Origin: Rhodohalobacter mucosus
Lineage (GTDB): Bacteria > Bacteroidota > Rhodothermia > Balneolales > Balneolaceae
Assembly: GCF_003150675.1 (NCBI RefSeq)
Contig: NZ_QGGB01000008.1
Location: 62,001 to 126,000 of the forward strand
Direction: 5' to 3'
Length of the DNA stretch: 64,000 nt
Below the pieces are notes generated by a model. It saw only the letters and a program-made list of their open reading frames with translations, was not told the DNA's origin and did no database searches. Within the stretch, counting starts at the first letter, position 1, and every line of letters starts with the position of its first letter. Both the position numbers and the translations under genes were made by a program. Shown here piece after piece: positions 27,812 through 35,526 of the stretch.

Positions 27812-28006
27812 ATGCCTATGCCCGAACTCACTATTCAAATAGCACAATACCTGCTTCTGGCTGCGGGCGCGGCTTCACTGCTTGTCGGCCTTGTCAAGCT
27901 GTTCAAAAGAAATAAAGGCTGGTGGCTTTGGCTTATCACCGGCATCGCACTCACACTCACCTATGCCTATCTGTTTGACCCGGAATTTTTCGGACTCCTG
28001 GCCTGA
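27812..28006 (+). CDS. Small two-span membrane protein, unknown
   Basis: 64 residues. Two hydrophobic segments (about residues 9-28 and 37-55) are separated by a basic loop 'KLFKRNKGWW'. No family is recognised. The ATG at 27812 is followed six bases later by another (27818). Gene-like because it fills the space behind the GNAT gene in a clean frame with membrane-protein composition, but no further support. Confidence 0.55.
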   Translation: MPMPELTIQIAQYLLLAAGAASLLVGLVKLFKRNKGWWLWLITGIALTLTYAYLFDPEFFGLLA

Positions 28007-28017
28007 AGTGAAGTTAA

Positions 28018-28158
28018 TCAATTATTCAATTCAGGAATATCAAACTGATACAACGTTGATTCTTCCGCCTGAGAAACTGCGAATATGATGTGTTTCTCTT
28101 CCGAAACAGCAAGGTCGCTTACGGTTACATTCAAGTATGCCCTGTAAACCTGCTCCAC
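28018..28158 (-). pseudogene. 3' remnant of a beta-propeller-like gene
   Basis: On the minus strand, directly after the TGA of the sterol-desaturase gene and in the same frame, 46 sense codons run to a second TGA (28020-28018). They read like a real protein end: it includes 'VSDLAVSEEKHIIFAVSQ' and ends 'LYQFDIPELNN'. The rhythm resembles the last blade of TolB-like/BF3164-type six-bladed propeller proteins. There is no start codon or ribosome site. I read it as the 3' stump of a gene whose front was replaced or deleted. Homology is a guess from pattern. Confidence 0.4.
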
Positions 28159-29040
28159 TCATGGATTATCCCGATCGTCATTACTGACACTTATCTCAAC
28201 ATCCTCACCAAACTTTGAGCCTACAGGGGGGCGGTACGACTGAAAAGGTATTTTCAGCAAATTGGCCAAACGGTCATTTTCCTCAGGGTCCATGTGGGTA
28301 TCGATCCCGTACGTAAGGTCGCGGGTATCCTCCACCTCTGCGAAGGTGCCGAAAAGACGATCCCATATGGCAAATATATTGCCGTAGTTTGTGTCGGTAA
28401 GCGGCTGTGCGTAGTGATGGTGCACCTTATGCATGTGCGGTGTTACAAAGACCCAGGAGAGCGCCCGATCCACATTTCTTGGCATGTTGATATTGGCGTG
28501 TGTGATGTGTGCAAAGAGAACGGAAATACTTTGATAAAGCATAACAATGCCGATCGGCACGCCGATAAGCAAGACCCCCATAATGGTAAAAAAGATGCGG
28601 AATACCGTCTCGCCGGGGTGATGGCGAAGGCCTGTTGTCACATCCACAGTGGTATCCGAATGGTGAACCAGGTGAAATTTCCACATCCATTTCACTTTAT
28701 GCTCCACCCAGTGGACAAAATAGGCACCGATAAAATCGAGCAGCATGACGCCCAGGATAATTTTGGCCCAGAGAGGCAGTTCCACCAGCCAGAGAAGACC
28801 GAATTCATTCTGTGTAACCCATGTGGACGTGAAATAGAGCACACCCGCCAGGCCGAAACCGATAATGGCCGTAAAGAGGGTAAAAGTGAGGTTGATACCG
28901 GCGTGCCTGACCTTGTTGTAGGTAAACTGAAACAGCGGTATAACACCTTCCGCCACCCAGAAAATGAAAATCCCCCCAATCAGAATGGTTGCCCGCCAGA
29001 CTGTGGGAATATCTTCAAAAAAATCAATTATAGATTCCAT
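28159..29040 (-). CDS. Sterol desaturase / fatty acid hydroxylase superfamily protein
   Basis: 293 residues with about four to five membrane helices and the di-iron histidine clusters of the family: HWVEH (110-114), HLVHH (123-127), and HMHKVHHH (202/204-209), with a further 'HHPGE' near 140. It oxidises a lipid C-H bond at the membrane; in this phylum members act on carotenoids, sterols or sphingolipid-like acyl chains, and the substrate here is open. The C-terminal ~25 residues are polar. The in-frame remnant beyond its TGA is described separately. Confidence 0.9.
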   Translation of the reverse strand: MESIIDFFEDIPTVWRATILIGGIFIFWVAEGVIPLFQFTYNKVRHAGINLTFTLFTAIIGFGLAGVLYFTSTWVTQNEFGLLWLVELPLWAKIILGVMLLDFIGAYFVHWVEHKVKWMWKFHLVHHSDTTVDVTTGLRHHPGETVFRIFFTIMGVLLIGVPIGIVMLYQSISVLFAHITHANINMPRNVDRALSWVFVTPHMHKVHHHYAQPLTDTNYGNIFAIWDRLFGTFAEVEDTRDLTYGIDTHMDPEENDRLANLLKIPFQSYRPPVGSKFGEDVEISVSNDDRDNP

Positions 29041-29103
29041 AAGGCCAATTATACTAAGCAGTCAACCTACATGTACCGTGTGGTAACCACTTAATTTTAC
29101 GTC

Positions 29104-29150
29104 GGTTCGAGATAAAGAAATGAACAGGAATGCCCCCCCCTTACCGTTCG
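29104..29150. repeat. Copy A of a short dispersed intergenic repeat
   Basis: GGTTCGAGATAAAGAA followed within 20 bases by ATGCCCCCCCC. The same order of blocks (TGTTCGAGATAAGAA then ATGCCCCCTTTCCCG) recurs at 57633-57676. Both lie in intergenic DNA. Confidence 0.4.
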
Positions 29151-29232
29151 AGACCCAATAAGAAACGGGGGACACTCTTCATCAAACTTACGTTATTCTA
29201 AAAAACCAATTCCTTCGTACTCAACGTTCAAA

Positions 29233-31137
29233 TCACTTTCTTTTAATGATGAGGACAATTACCGAAACCACAATAAAAATTGCAACAAGCGGCCAGACCC
29301 ACAGCGGCAGGGTATACACCTCAACCTGACGCCCCTCAGGTGTACTGTACCGGTCGGGTATGACGGGAAGTCCTTCTTCATCCGCACCGAAGCTCAGGGT
29401 GTAACCCAATACAGCCTGCCATACTTTCAGCTGGGATCCGTCTTTTTCAATAATAGCATCGTCAAGCAAAATAGGCTCGCCGGTTTCGTCCTTTAGTTCG
29501 ATTGCAAGGTTTGGCACAAAATCACCGACCATTGGCAGAAAACCCGCTATGTAGTAATCCGTTACCACGTGCAACAGGCGGTTGCTTCCCTTTTCAAGCC
29601 TGTTAAGGCTATCCGTCCCGGTCTCAAGTTCCGCACTCAGAACGGCACGCGATGTCGGGATCGGTGTATCGGTAAATGGTATGTGAAAAAGCACCGCCCG
29701 GGAAGGGTCATAGAGCATCTGCATACCGGAAAACTGCAGATAATAGTTGTTGCCCAGCAGCTCCGACAGAAGCACCGACACCTCCAGTGCGCGCCTCACT
29801 TCGTCCTCGGTGATATGGAAAGACACCAGCGGGTATCCCGGGTTACCATCGCTTCCTGAACCCAATCCCACAGCCATCATCATATCATAAAACGTCACAA
29901 GATTCCGGCTCCACTCCTGCGTACCCGGCCTGATATTGCTCCGGATTGCCCCGTTTGCCTGAACCGCAATGTCAATGGGTTTCCCCAGCGCTTCTTCCGC
30001 CGCATATTTCATGGCATCGGTAATAAAATTACCGATGGGCGCTTCGCTTTGAGGTTCACTTCTCTGAATGACAAACGGCAGCTTTGCAATGGGCTGGGTT
30101 ATCTGCTCAATGCGGCCTTCGGTAAGGTCCGAAACCCACTCATTCAGAAGCACCCTGTACCTCTCCACTTCCGCCTTCACATGCTCATCTTCAGGAACTG
30201 AGTCATTCAGTTCGGTCAGAAACGGAGTGCCGTTCGCCTCATTGAGAACGGTTACCTCACCGCTCTCCGGGTCAATAGCAAGCTCCAGAACCCCCAGATG
30301 GCTCAGATAGCTGCCGGCCTGAACAATGACTGCATTGCCGGCATAAACAGGCTCCTGCAACACGGTATGGGAGTGTCCGCTGACAATCACATCCAGCTCT
30401 GGAATCGTCTCCGCAAGTACACGGTCTTCACTCAGACCGGCATGATTGACGGCAATAATAAAATCAACTTCCTCTTCCAGCAGTACCTTTACCGCTCTGC
30501 GTGCTGATTCGACCGGGTCGTCAAACTCCACCGGTTCAGGGTGAGCCGTTTTGTTTATGGCATCATTTCCGATGATTCCAAACACACCTGCTTTCAACCC
30601 ATTTTCAAGTTCCAGAACTACATGGTTCCGTATGCTGGTTTCAGCAAGCGGATGACCGGACGGCGGACGTATATTGCTTCCGAGTATGGCGGGCCGCAGA
30701 TCTTCCCGCTCTCCATATCCTGCATCCCTGTAGTAGGCTGCCAGCACCTCAGTCCCGTAATCAAACTCGTGGTTGCCGATTACTGCGGCATCGTATCCAA
30801 TCATCCTCATCAGTGAAAGCTCAGGAGTTACATCCTCCATCAGGGGAAGCCAGCCAAAAGCAGGGCCACCCAGGATGTCGCCGCCTGAAAACATCAGTAC
30901 AGGTTCGCCCGATTCCTTCTTCTCAGCCTTTATCCGGTTAGCAGCAGATGCCAGCCTCGCAAATCCCCCGATAGAGGGATCCTTCAGTTCCGGATGGTCA
31001 TCAGCAGCGGGAATGGGAATAAGGTGCGAATGCTCATCATTGGTATGCAAAATGGTCACACGCAGCTCCTGAGCATCCGCATGCGTAAGAGTAAGTAAAA
31101 AAAACAGTATCGGGAGAGTCCGTAAAATGCTTTTCAA
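29233..31137 (-). CDS. Membrane-anchored 5'-nucleotidase / metallophosphatase
   Basis: 634 residues. N-terminal signal peptide (cleavage near residue 22, after ADA). Calcineurin-type phosphoesterase domain with 'ILHTNDEHSHL' (about 29-39), 'GGDILGG' (about 85-91), 'GNHEFDYG' (about 121-128) and 'VSGHSH' (about 251). A 5'-nucleotidase C-terminal domain follows from ~350. One C-terminal membrane helix ends in IIKRK. It hydrolyses nucleotides outside the cytoplasm, anchored by its tail; the C-terminal anchor is less usual than a free periplasmic form. Divergent from the M14 peptidase gene. Confidence 0.9.
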   Translation of the reverse strand: MKSILRTLPILFFLLTLTHADAQELRVTILHTNDEHSHLIPIPAADDHPELKDPSIGGFARLASAANRIKAEKKESGEPVLMFSGGDILGGPAFGWLPLMEDVTPELSLMRMIGYDAAVIGNHEFDYGTEVLAAYYRDAGYGEREDLRPAILGSNIRPPSGHPLAETSIRNHVVLELENGLKAGVFGIIGNDAINKTAHPEPVEFDDPVESARRAVKVLLEEEVDFIIAVNHAGLSEDRVLAETIPELDVIVSGHSHTVLQEPVYAGNAVIVQAGSYLSHLGVLELAIDPESGEVTVLNEANGTPFLTELNDSVPEDEHVKAEVERYRVLLNEWVSDLTEGRIEQITQPIAKLPFVIQRSEPQSEAPIGNFITDAMKYAAEEALGKPIDIAVQANGAIRSNIRPGTQEWSRNLVTFYDMMMAVGLGSGSDGNPGYPLVSFHITEDEVRRALEVSVLLSELLGNNYYLQFSGMQMLYDPSRAVLFHIPFTDTPIPTSRAVLSAELETGTDSLNRLEKGSNRLLHVVTDYYIAGFLPMVGDFVPNLAIELKDETGEPILLDDAIIEKDGSQLKVWQAVLGYTLSFGADEEGLPVIPDRYSTPEGRQVEVYTLPLWVWPLVAIFIVVSVIVLIIKRK

Positions 31138-31227
31138 TTCTTTTCAGCTTTTAGCAATTAACGGTTTTGATTAAGTTACCGTACTAGTCAATTATTCATG
31201 CGGGACTAAAATAACCTACAAAACATC

Positions 31228-33753
31228 ATGCAAAAACAGACACTATTTTTGAGCAGCCTTCTGGCATTTTGCTTCATCGCATCCGCGGCATTTGCACAGC
31301 TTCAATCACCTGAGGAATTTCTCGGATATGAACTCGGCGACCGCTGGACACCCCACCATCGCGTACTCAGTTATGTATCCCACGTAGCGGAACATTCAGA
31401 CCTGGCTACAATTCAGCAGTATGGAACCACGAATGAACACCGTGAACTTGTTTATCTGATTATTACTTCCCGTGATAACCACGAGAATCTGGAAGAGATC
31501 CGCATGAATAACCTCAGGCTCGCAGGTCTTGAGGACGGTGAACCCACTGAAAACAAAAAAGCGATCGTATGGCTCAGCTATAACGTGCACGGCAATGAAA
31601 CGTCGAGCAGTGAAGCGGCTATGATGACGCTCTTTGAGCTTGTGAATCCCTCAAACAGTGAATCGAAGCAGTGGCTCGAATCCACCGTTGTCGTCATGGA
31701 TCCAATGATCAATCCGGATGGTCGCGACCGATACGTGAACTGGTACAAGAGCGTGGTTGGAACCACCGTAAACCCTGATCCCGCAGCCCGCGAACACCGC
31801 GAACCGTGGCCCGGCGGCCGATCCAATCACTACTATTTTGACATGAACCGCGACTGGGCATGGCAAACACAAAAAGAAACAAGACACCGTATTAAAGTGT
31901 ACCACCAGTGGATGCCGCATGTGCACGTCGACTTCCATGAAATGGGCTACAATTCTCCCTACTATTTTGCACCCGCAGCCAAACCCTATCACAGTGTGAT
32001 TACCGAATGGCAGACAGAGTTTCAGACGATGATCGGCCTCAACCATACCCGCTATTTTGACGAAGAGGGATGGCTCTATTATACCCGGGAAGTTTTTGAC
32101 CTGTTCTATCCCAGTTATGGCGATACCTGGCCAACCTACAACGGTGCCATTGGCATGACTTATGAAAAAGCGGGTGGCGGAAGCGCCGGCCTGGCCGTTT
32201 TAACGGAAACGGGCGACACACTGACGCTGAAAGACCGGCTCACCCATCACCACGTAAGCGGGATGTCGACTGTTGAGGCAACCGCCAATAATGCCGATCG
32301 CGTGGTCAGTGAGTTTGAACAATACTTTGACGATGCAGTCAATAATCCTGCCGGTGCATGGAGATCCTTCGTGGTAAAAAGAGACAGTGATCCGGACAAG
32401 CTGTACCATCTCCTTAAATTTCTGGATTCGCAAAATATCCGCTACGGAACGGCAGGATCATCAGATAATACACGCGGATACGACTACAGTACAGGTCAGA
32501 CAGGCAGTGTCAGTATAAGCGAAGACGATATTGTGGTGAGTGTACGCCAGGCGCAGGGTCAGCTTGCAAGGGTGTATTTTGAACCCAACCCTGAACTGTC
32601 TGACTCTCTTACCTACGACATTACCGCCTGGGAAGCCCACTACAGGTTCGGTGTTGAGGGATTTGCCCTGGAATCGGATATGACACCCGAAATGGGAATC
32701 ACGCCTGAAGATGTACGAACTCCAGTTAACAGCGGCCCTGAACGCCCCTACGCATGGCTTGTTCGCTGGGATAGCATGGACGATGCCCGTTTCCTGGCAG
32801 AAATCACCGAAAAGGGCGTGAAGTCACGATTTGCCACCAGGGATTTCGAAATTAACGGCGAACAGTACGACCGAGGAACGCTCATTATTCCGAGGGGGAA
32901 CAACACCCATCTTGGTGATCGTTTCGACGACATAATTCGTGAATCGGCGGCAAACCATGAACGGTCGTTGACCGGTTCTGCAACCGGGTTTGTTGAGTCA
33001 GGCTCTGATTTTGGCTCCAATACCGTCAGCTTCATTCAAAAACCATCTGTTGCAGTGATATCCGGTGAAGGGACTTCCTCACTGAATGTTGGCGAGATCT
33101 GGCACTATTTTGATCAGCAGCTGGGCTATCCCGTTACCCTTATCAATACAGACGATTTTGCGCGTACAGACCTGAGCTCATTCAATAAGCTGATCGTACC
33201 GTCCGGTTTTTACGGTGGCGTTCTGAGCGACAGCGCAATGGAACAAGTATCTACCTGGGTGCGCGGGGGCGGCACATTGATTACGGTTGGCAGGGCCAAT
33301 TCCTATTTTACCGGGCGCAACGGATTTCAGCTTGAAAGAAAGGCTCAGGATGCCGAAGAACCGAAAGTTGATGAGATGCTGGAGCCCTACGGAGACCGTG
33401 CACGGCGGAGTGCTGCCAACAGCACACCCGGCTCTATCTTTAATGTAAAACTTGATACAACCCATCCCCTCGCTTTTGGATATGATGAAGACTACTTCAC
33501 GCTTAAATTAAGCTCAGATTCATACAATTATCTCTCTTCCGGCTGGAACGTAGGCACCATTCGCGACGATGCCTGGCGGAGCGGCTTTGCCGGAGCGGGG
33601 GCCCGGCCTATGATTGAAAATTCGCTCTCCTTCGGAGTACAAAATTACGGATCAGGCAGAGTTGTTTACATGATAGACAATCCGCTTTTCCGTGGCTTTT
33701 GGGAAAACGGCAAACTGCTTTTTGCCAATTCGATCTTTTTGGTAGGAAACTAA
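31228..33753 (+). CDS. Secreted M14-family zinc carboxypeptidase
   Basis: 841 residues. Signal peptide with cleavage near residue 23 (AFA). M14 zinc motif HxxE as 'NVHGNETSS' (His and Glu about 115-118) and a downstream zinc His in 'HVDFHEMGYNSPYYF' near residue 233. The C-terminal half, from ~500, contains a glutamine-amidotransferase-like (DJ-1/PfpI style) 'LIVPSGFYGGVL' segment common in this large Bacteroidota subgroup. Probably digests peptides in the periplasm or outside. No partner gene. Confidence 0.9.
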   Translation: MQKQTLFLSSLLAFCFIASAAFAQLQSPEEFLGYELGDRWTPHHRVLSYVSHVAEHSDLATIQQYGTTNEHRELVYLIITSRDNHENLEEIRMNNLRLAGLEDGEPTENKKAIVWLSYNVHGNETSSSEAAMMTLFELVNPSNSESKQWLESTVVVMDPMINPDGRDRYVNWYKSVVGTTVNPDPAAREHREPWPGGRSNHYYFDMNRDWAWQTQKETRHRIKVYHQWMPHVHVDFHEMGYNSPYYFAPAAKPYHSVITEWQTEFQTMIGLNHTRYFDEEGWLYYTREVFDLFYPSYGDTWPTYNGAIGMTYEKAGGGSAGLAVLTETGDTLTLKDRLTHHHVSGMSTVEATANNADRVVSEFEQYFDDAVNNPAGAWRSFVVKRDSDPDKLYHLLKFLDSQNIRYGTAGSSDNTRGYDYSTGQTGSVSISEDDIVVSVRQAQGQLARVYFEPNPELSDSLTYDITAWEAHYRFGVEGFALESDMTPEMGITPEDVRTPVNSGPERPYAWLVRWDSMDDARFLAEITEKGVKSRFATRDFEINGEQYDRGTLIIPRGNNTHLGDRFDDIIRESAANHERSLTGSATGFVESGSDFGSNTVSFIQKPSVAVISGEGTSSLNVGEIWHYFDQQLGYPVTLINTDDFARTDLSSFNKLIVPSGFYGGVLSDSAMEQVSTWVRGGGTLITVGRANSYFTGRNGFQLERKAQDAEEPKVDEMLEPYGDRARRSAANSTPGSIFNVKLDTTHPLAFGYDEDYFTLKLSSDSYNYLSSGWNVGTIRDDAWRSGFAGAGARPMIENSLSFGVQNYGSGRVVYMIDNPLFRGFWENGKLLFANSIFLVGN

Positions 33754-33763
33754 CTTTGAATGT

Positions 33764-33804
33764 AAGTCCTGAGTAAAGCGACATCATAAAAATACTCAGG
33801 ACTT
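33764..33804. terminator. Hairpin between convergent M14 and DEAD-box genes
   Basis: A 12-bp perfect stem, AAGTCCTGAGTA (33764-33775) with TACTCAGGACTT (33793-33804), and a 17-base loop between two converging genes. It lacks a T run on either side, so the terminator role rests on position. Confidence 0.5.
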
Positions 33805-33813
33805 AAAAACTCA

Positions 33814-35106
33814 CTACTGTTTTTCCACTTTCATCTTAAACAATGCCGCCGCAATTTCGATAGCGGTGAATCCATGTTCTGCTATCGGTTCAATTTGCTC
33901 GATATAGGGACGCAATCCGCCTTTTTGAAGCGTACCGATCAGATCATCAAGTTCACGGTCCATTTTGGATAGCTCCACCTCTTTCAGAGTCGGCATCGGA
34001 ATGGGCTCCAGCCTTGTTCGGATAATTTTTTCAATAAACCGAATTCTCTTCCGCTTTTTACCCGACGAAAATGTGATGGCCATTCCGCTCTTGCCTGCAC
34101 GCCCGGTCCGTCCGATGCGGTGCACATAATATTCCGGATCCTGAGGAATGTCGTAGTTAAACACTATGTCCACATTATCGACGTCCAGGCCTCTGGCTGC
34201 AACATCCGTTGCCACCAGCATCTCAATATTTCCCCGCCGGAAGTTGTTCATTACCTTATCCCGGATATGCTGCGACATATCGCCATGCAGCGCATCTGCT
34301 GTAAAACCCCGGGATTTAAGCTCTTCCACCAGGGTATCGCAAAGCCGCCGCGTGTTGCAAAAAATCAGGGAAAGCCGCGGCTGAACCATATAAATAACAC
34401 GCTCTACAGCTTCAGTACGAACAGAATCCCGAACCTCCATCACATACTGTTCAATTCCTGCAGCCGTTTCGGCCTTTCCTTCAACTTTCACCATTTCGGG
34501 CTTATCCATCCACCGGTTCATGATGTTGCGGATCTGTTTGGGGACCGTAGCTGAAAACATCACCGTTTGGGATTTTCCGTGACTGTAACCGAGAATCTCT
34601 TCCAGATCTTCGCGGAACCCCATATTCAGCATCTCATCCGCTTCGTCCAGAATCACCATTTTCAGGTTATCCAGCTTCAGCGTTCCGCGTTTCAGGTGGT
34701 CAATTACGCGGCCCGGTGTTCCGGTAACAATCTGTGCACCTCGTTTGAGAGCTTTGAGCTGCCGGCTGATCGGCTGCCCGCCGTACACAGGCACTGTAAA
34801 GATTCCGTTCATGTATTTTGAGAGTTTGATCAGCTCGCCGGTTACCTGAACGGCCAGTTCACGGGTCGGACAGAGAATCAAGATGGATGGCAGTCCGGAT
34901 GAAGTGTCGGCGGCCTGAAGGGCAGGAATACCAAATGCGGCGGTTTTTCCTGTTCCCGTTTGAGCCTGGCCCACCATATCCCTGCCGGAAGAAATCACCG
35001 GAATGGATCGCTCCTGGATCGGTGTAGGAGCTTCAAAACCCATTTCGTCTATAGCTTGTATGATTTCCGGGCGTATATTAAGCCCGCTAAATGTACTGTT
35101 TTTCAT
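33814..35106 (-). CDS. DEAD-box ATP-dependent RNA helicase
   Basis: 430 residues from the ATG at 35106 (the frame continues 17 residues upstream without family likeness). All motifs are intact: Q motif 'FEAPTPIQ', Walker A AQTGTGKT, DEAD, SAT, 'VATDVAARGLD', and HRIGRTGRAG. The short C-terminal extension has 'KKRKRIRFIEK', of the RhlE/CshA/DeaD group. Unwinds structured RNA in ribosome assembly or mRNA decay. It has a long (~420-base) upstream region that may be a regulated leader. Contrast with the degenerate relative at 56234. Confidence 0.93.
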   Translation of the reverse strand: MKNSTFSGLNIRPEIIQAIDEMGFEAPTPIQERSIPVISSGRDMVGQAQTGTGKTAAFGIPALQAADTSSGLPSILILCPTRELAVQVTGELIKLSKYMNGIFTVPVYGGQPISRQLKALKRGAQIVTGTPGRVIDHLKRGTLKLDNLKMVILDEADEMLNMGFREDLEEILGYSHGKSQTVMFSATVPKQIRNIMNRWMDKPEMVKVEGKAETAAGIEQYVMEVRDSVRTEAVERVIYMVQPRLSLIFCNTRRLCDTLVEELKSRGFTADALHGDMSQHIRDKVMNNFRRGNIEMLVATDVAARGLDVDNVDIVFNYDIPQDPEYYVHRIGRTGRAGKSGMAITFSSGKKRKRIRFIEKIIRTRLEPIPMPTLKEVELSKMDRELDDLIGTLQKGGLRPYIEQIEPIAEHGFTAIEIAAALFKMKVEKQ

Positions 35107-35526
35107 GTGTTGGAATAGAATTATTGCAGCAAAGAATTTGCGTGAACGCGCACCCATTCATATCCGGCAGCCTGTAGGTCGCAGGACGAATCGGCTACCA
35201 CGCCATTATTTGCATGTGCTTATTGAATGTTTCTGTCGCTCTTCTCGCGCATCGCTCCGCTTGCAGATTTTTTTTTCATTATCAAGCGGAGATACTTCCT
35301 GACCATCTAATAGCGCGTTATGCAAACATTCAGAAGAGTACTTACTGAAGAGAGGCAAAAAGGGTACCGTGCGGGCAGGTCAACGTTGAACGTCAGTTGA
35401 TTTAAGCCCCAAAGATACGGATAAGAATTGACTTCCTTGCCATGCAAATATGCATATATAAAAGAAAGTTCTCTATACTGCTTTCCAGATACGAGATAGA
35501 TTTCTGTTTACCTGGAAGTTGCGATC
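35107..35526. other. 420-base gap upstream of the DEAD-box gene
   Basis: Non-coding as far as I can see. It contains an 8-bp inverted repeat, CTCCGCTT ... AAGCGGAG around 35246-35283, enclosing a T-rich loop, that would be in the helicase leader if transcription starts near its upstream end. It is also downstream space for the M16 gene... in fact the M16 stop is at 35527, so its 3' end must lie here. No clear terminator. Confidence 0.4.

Noticed and set aside
28159..28161. Recoding (selenocysteine or readthrough) of the TGA in the desaturase gene
   Set aside because: No selenocysteine insertion element is visible, the sequence beyond is unlike the enzyme family and reads more like a foreign gene end.
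28294..29094. Long plus-strand frame opposite the sterol-desaturase gene
   Set aside because: Shadow frame rich in Cys/His; the minus strand has the di-iron motifs.
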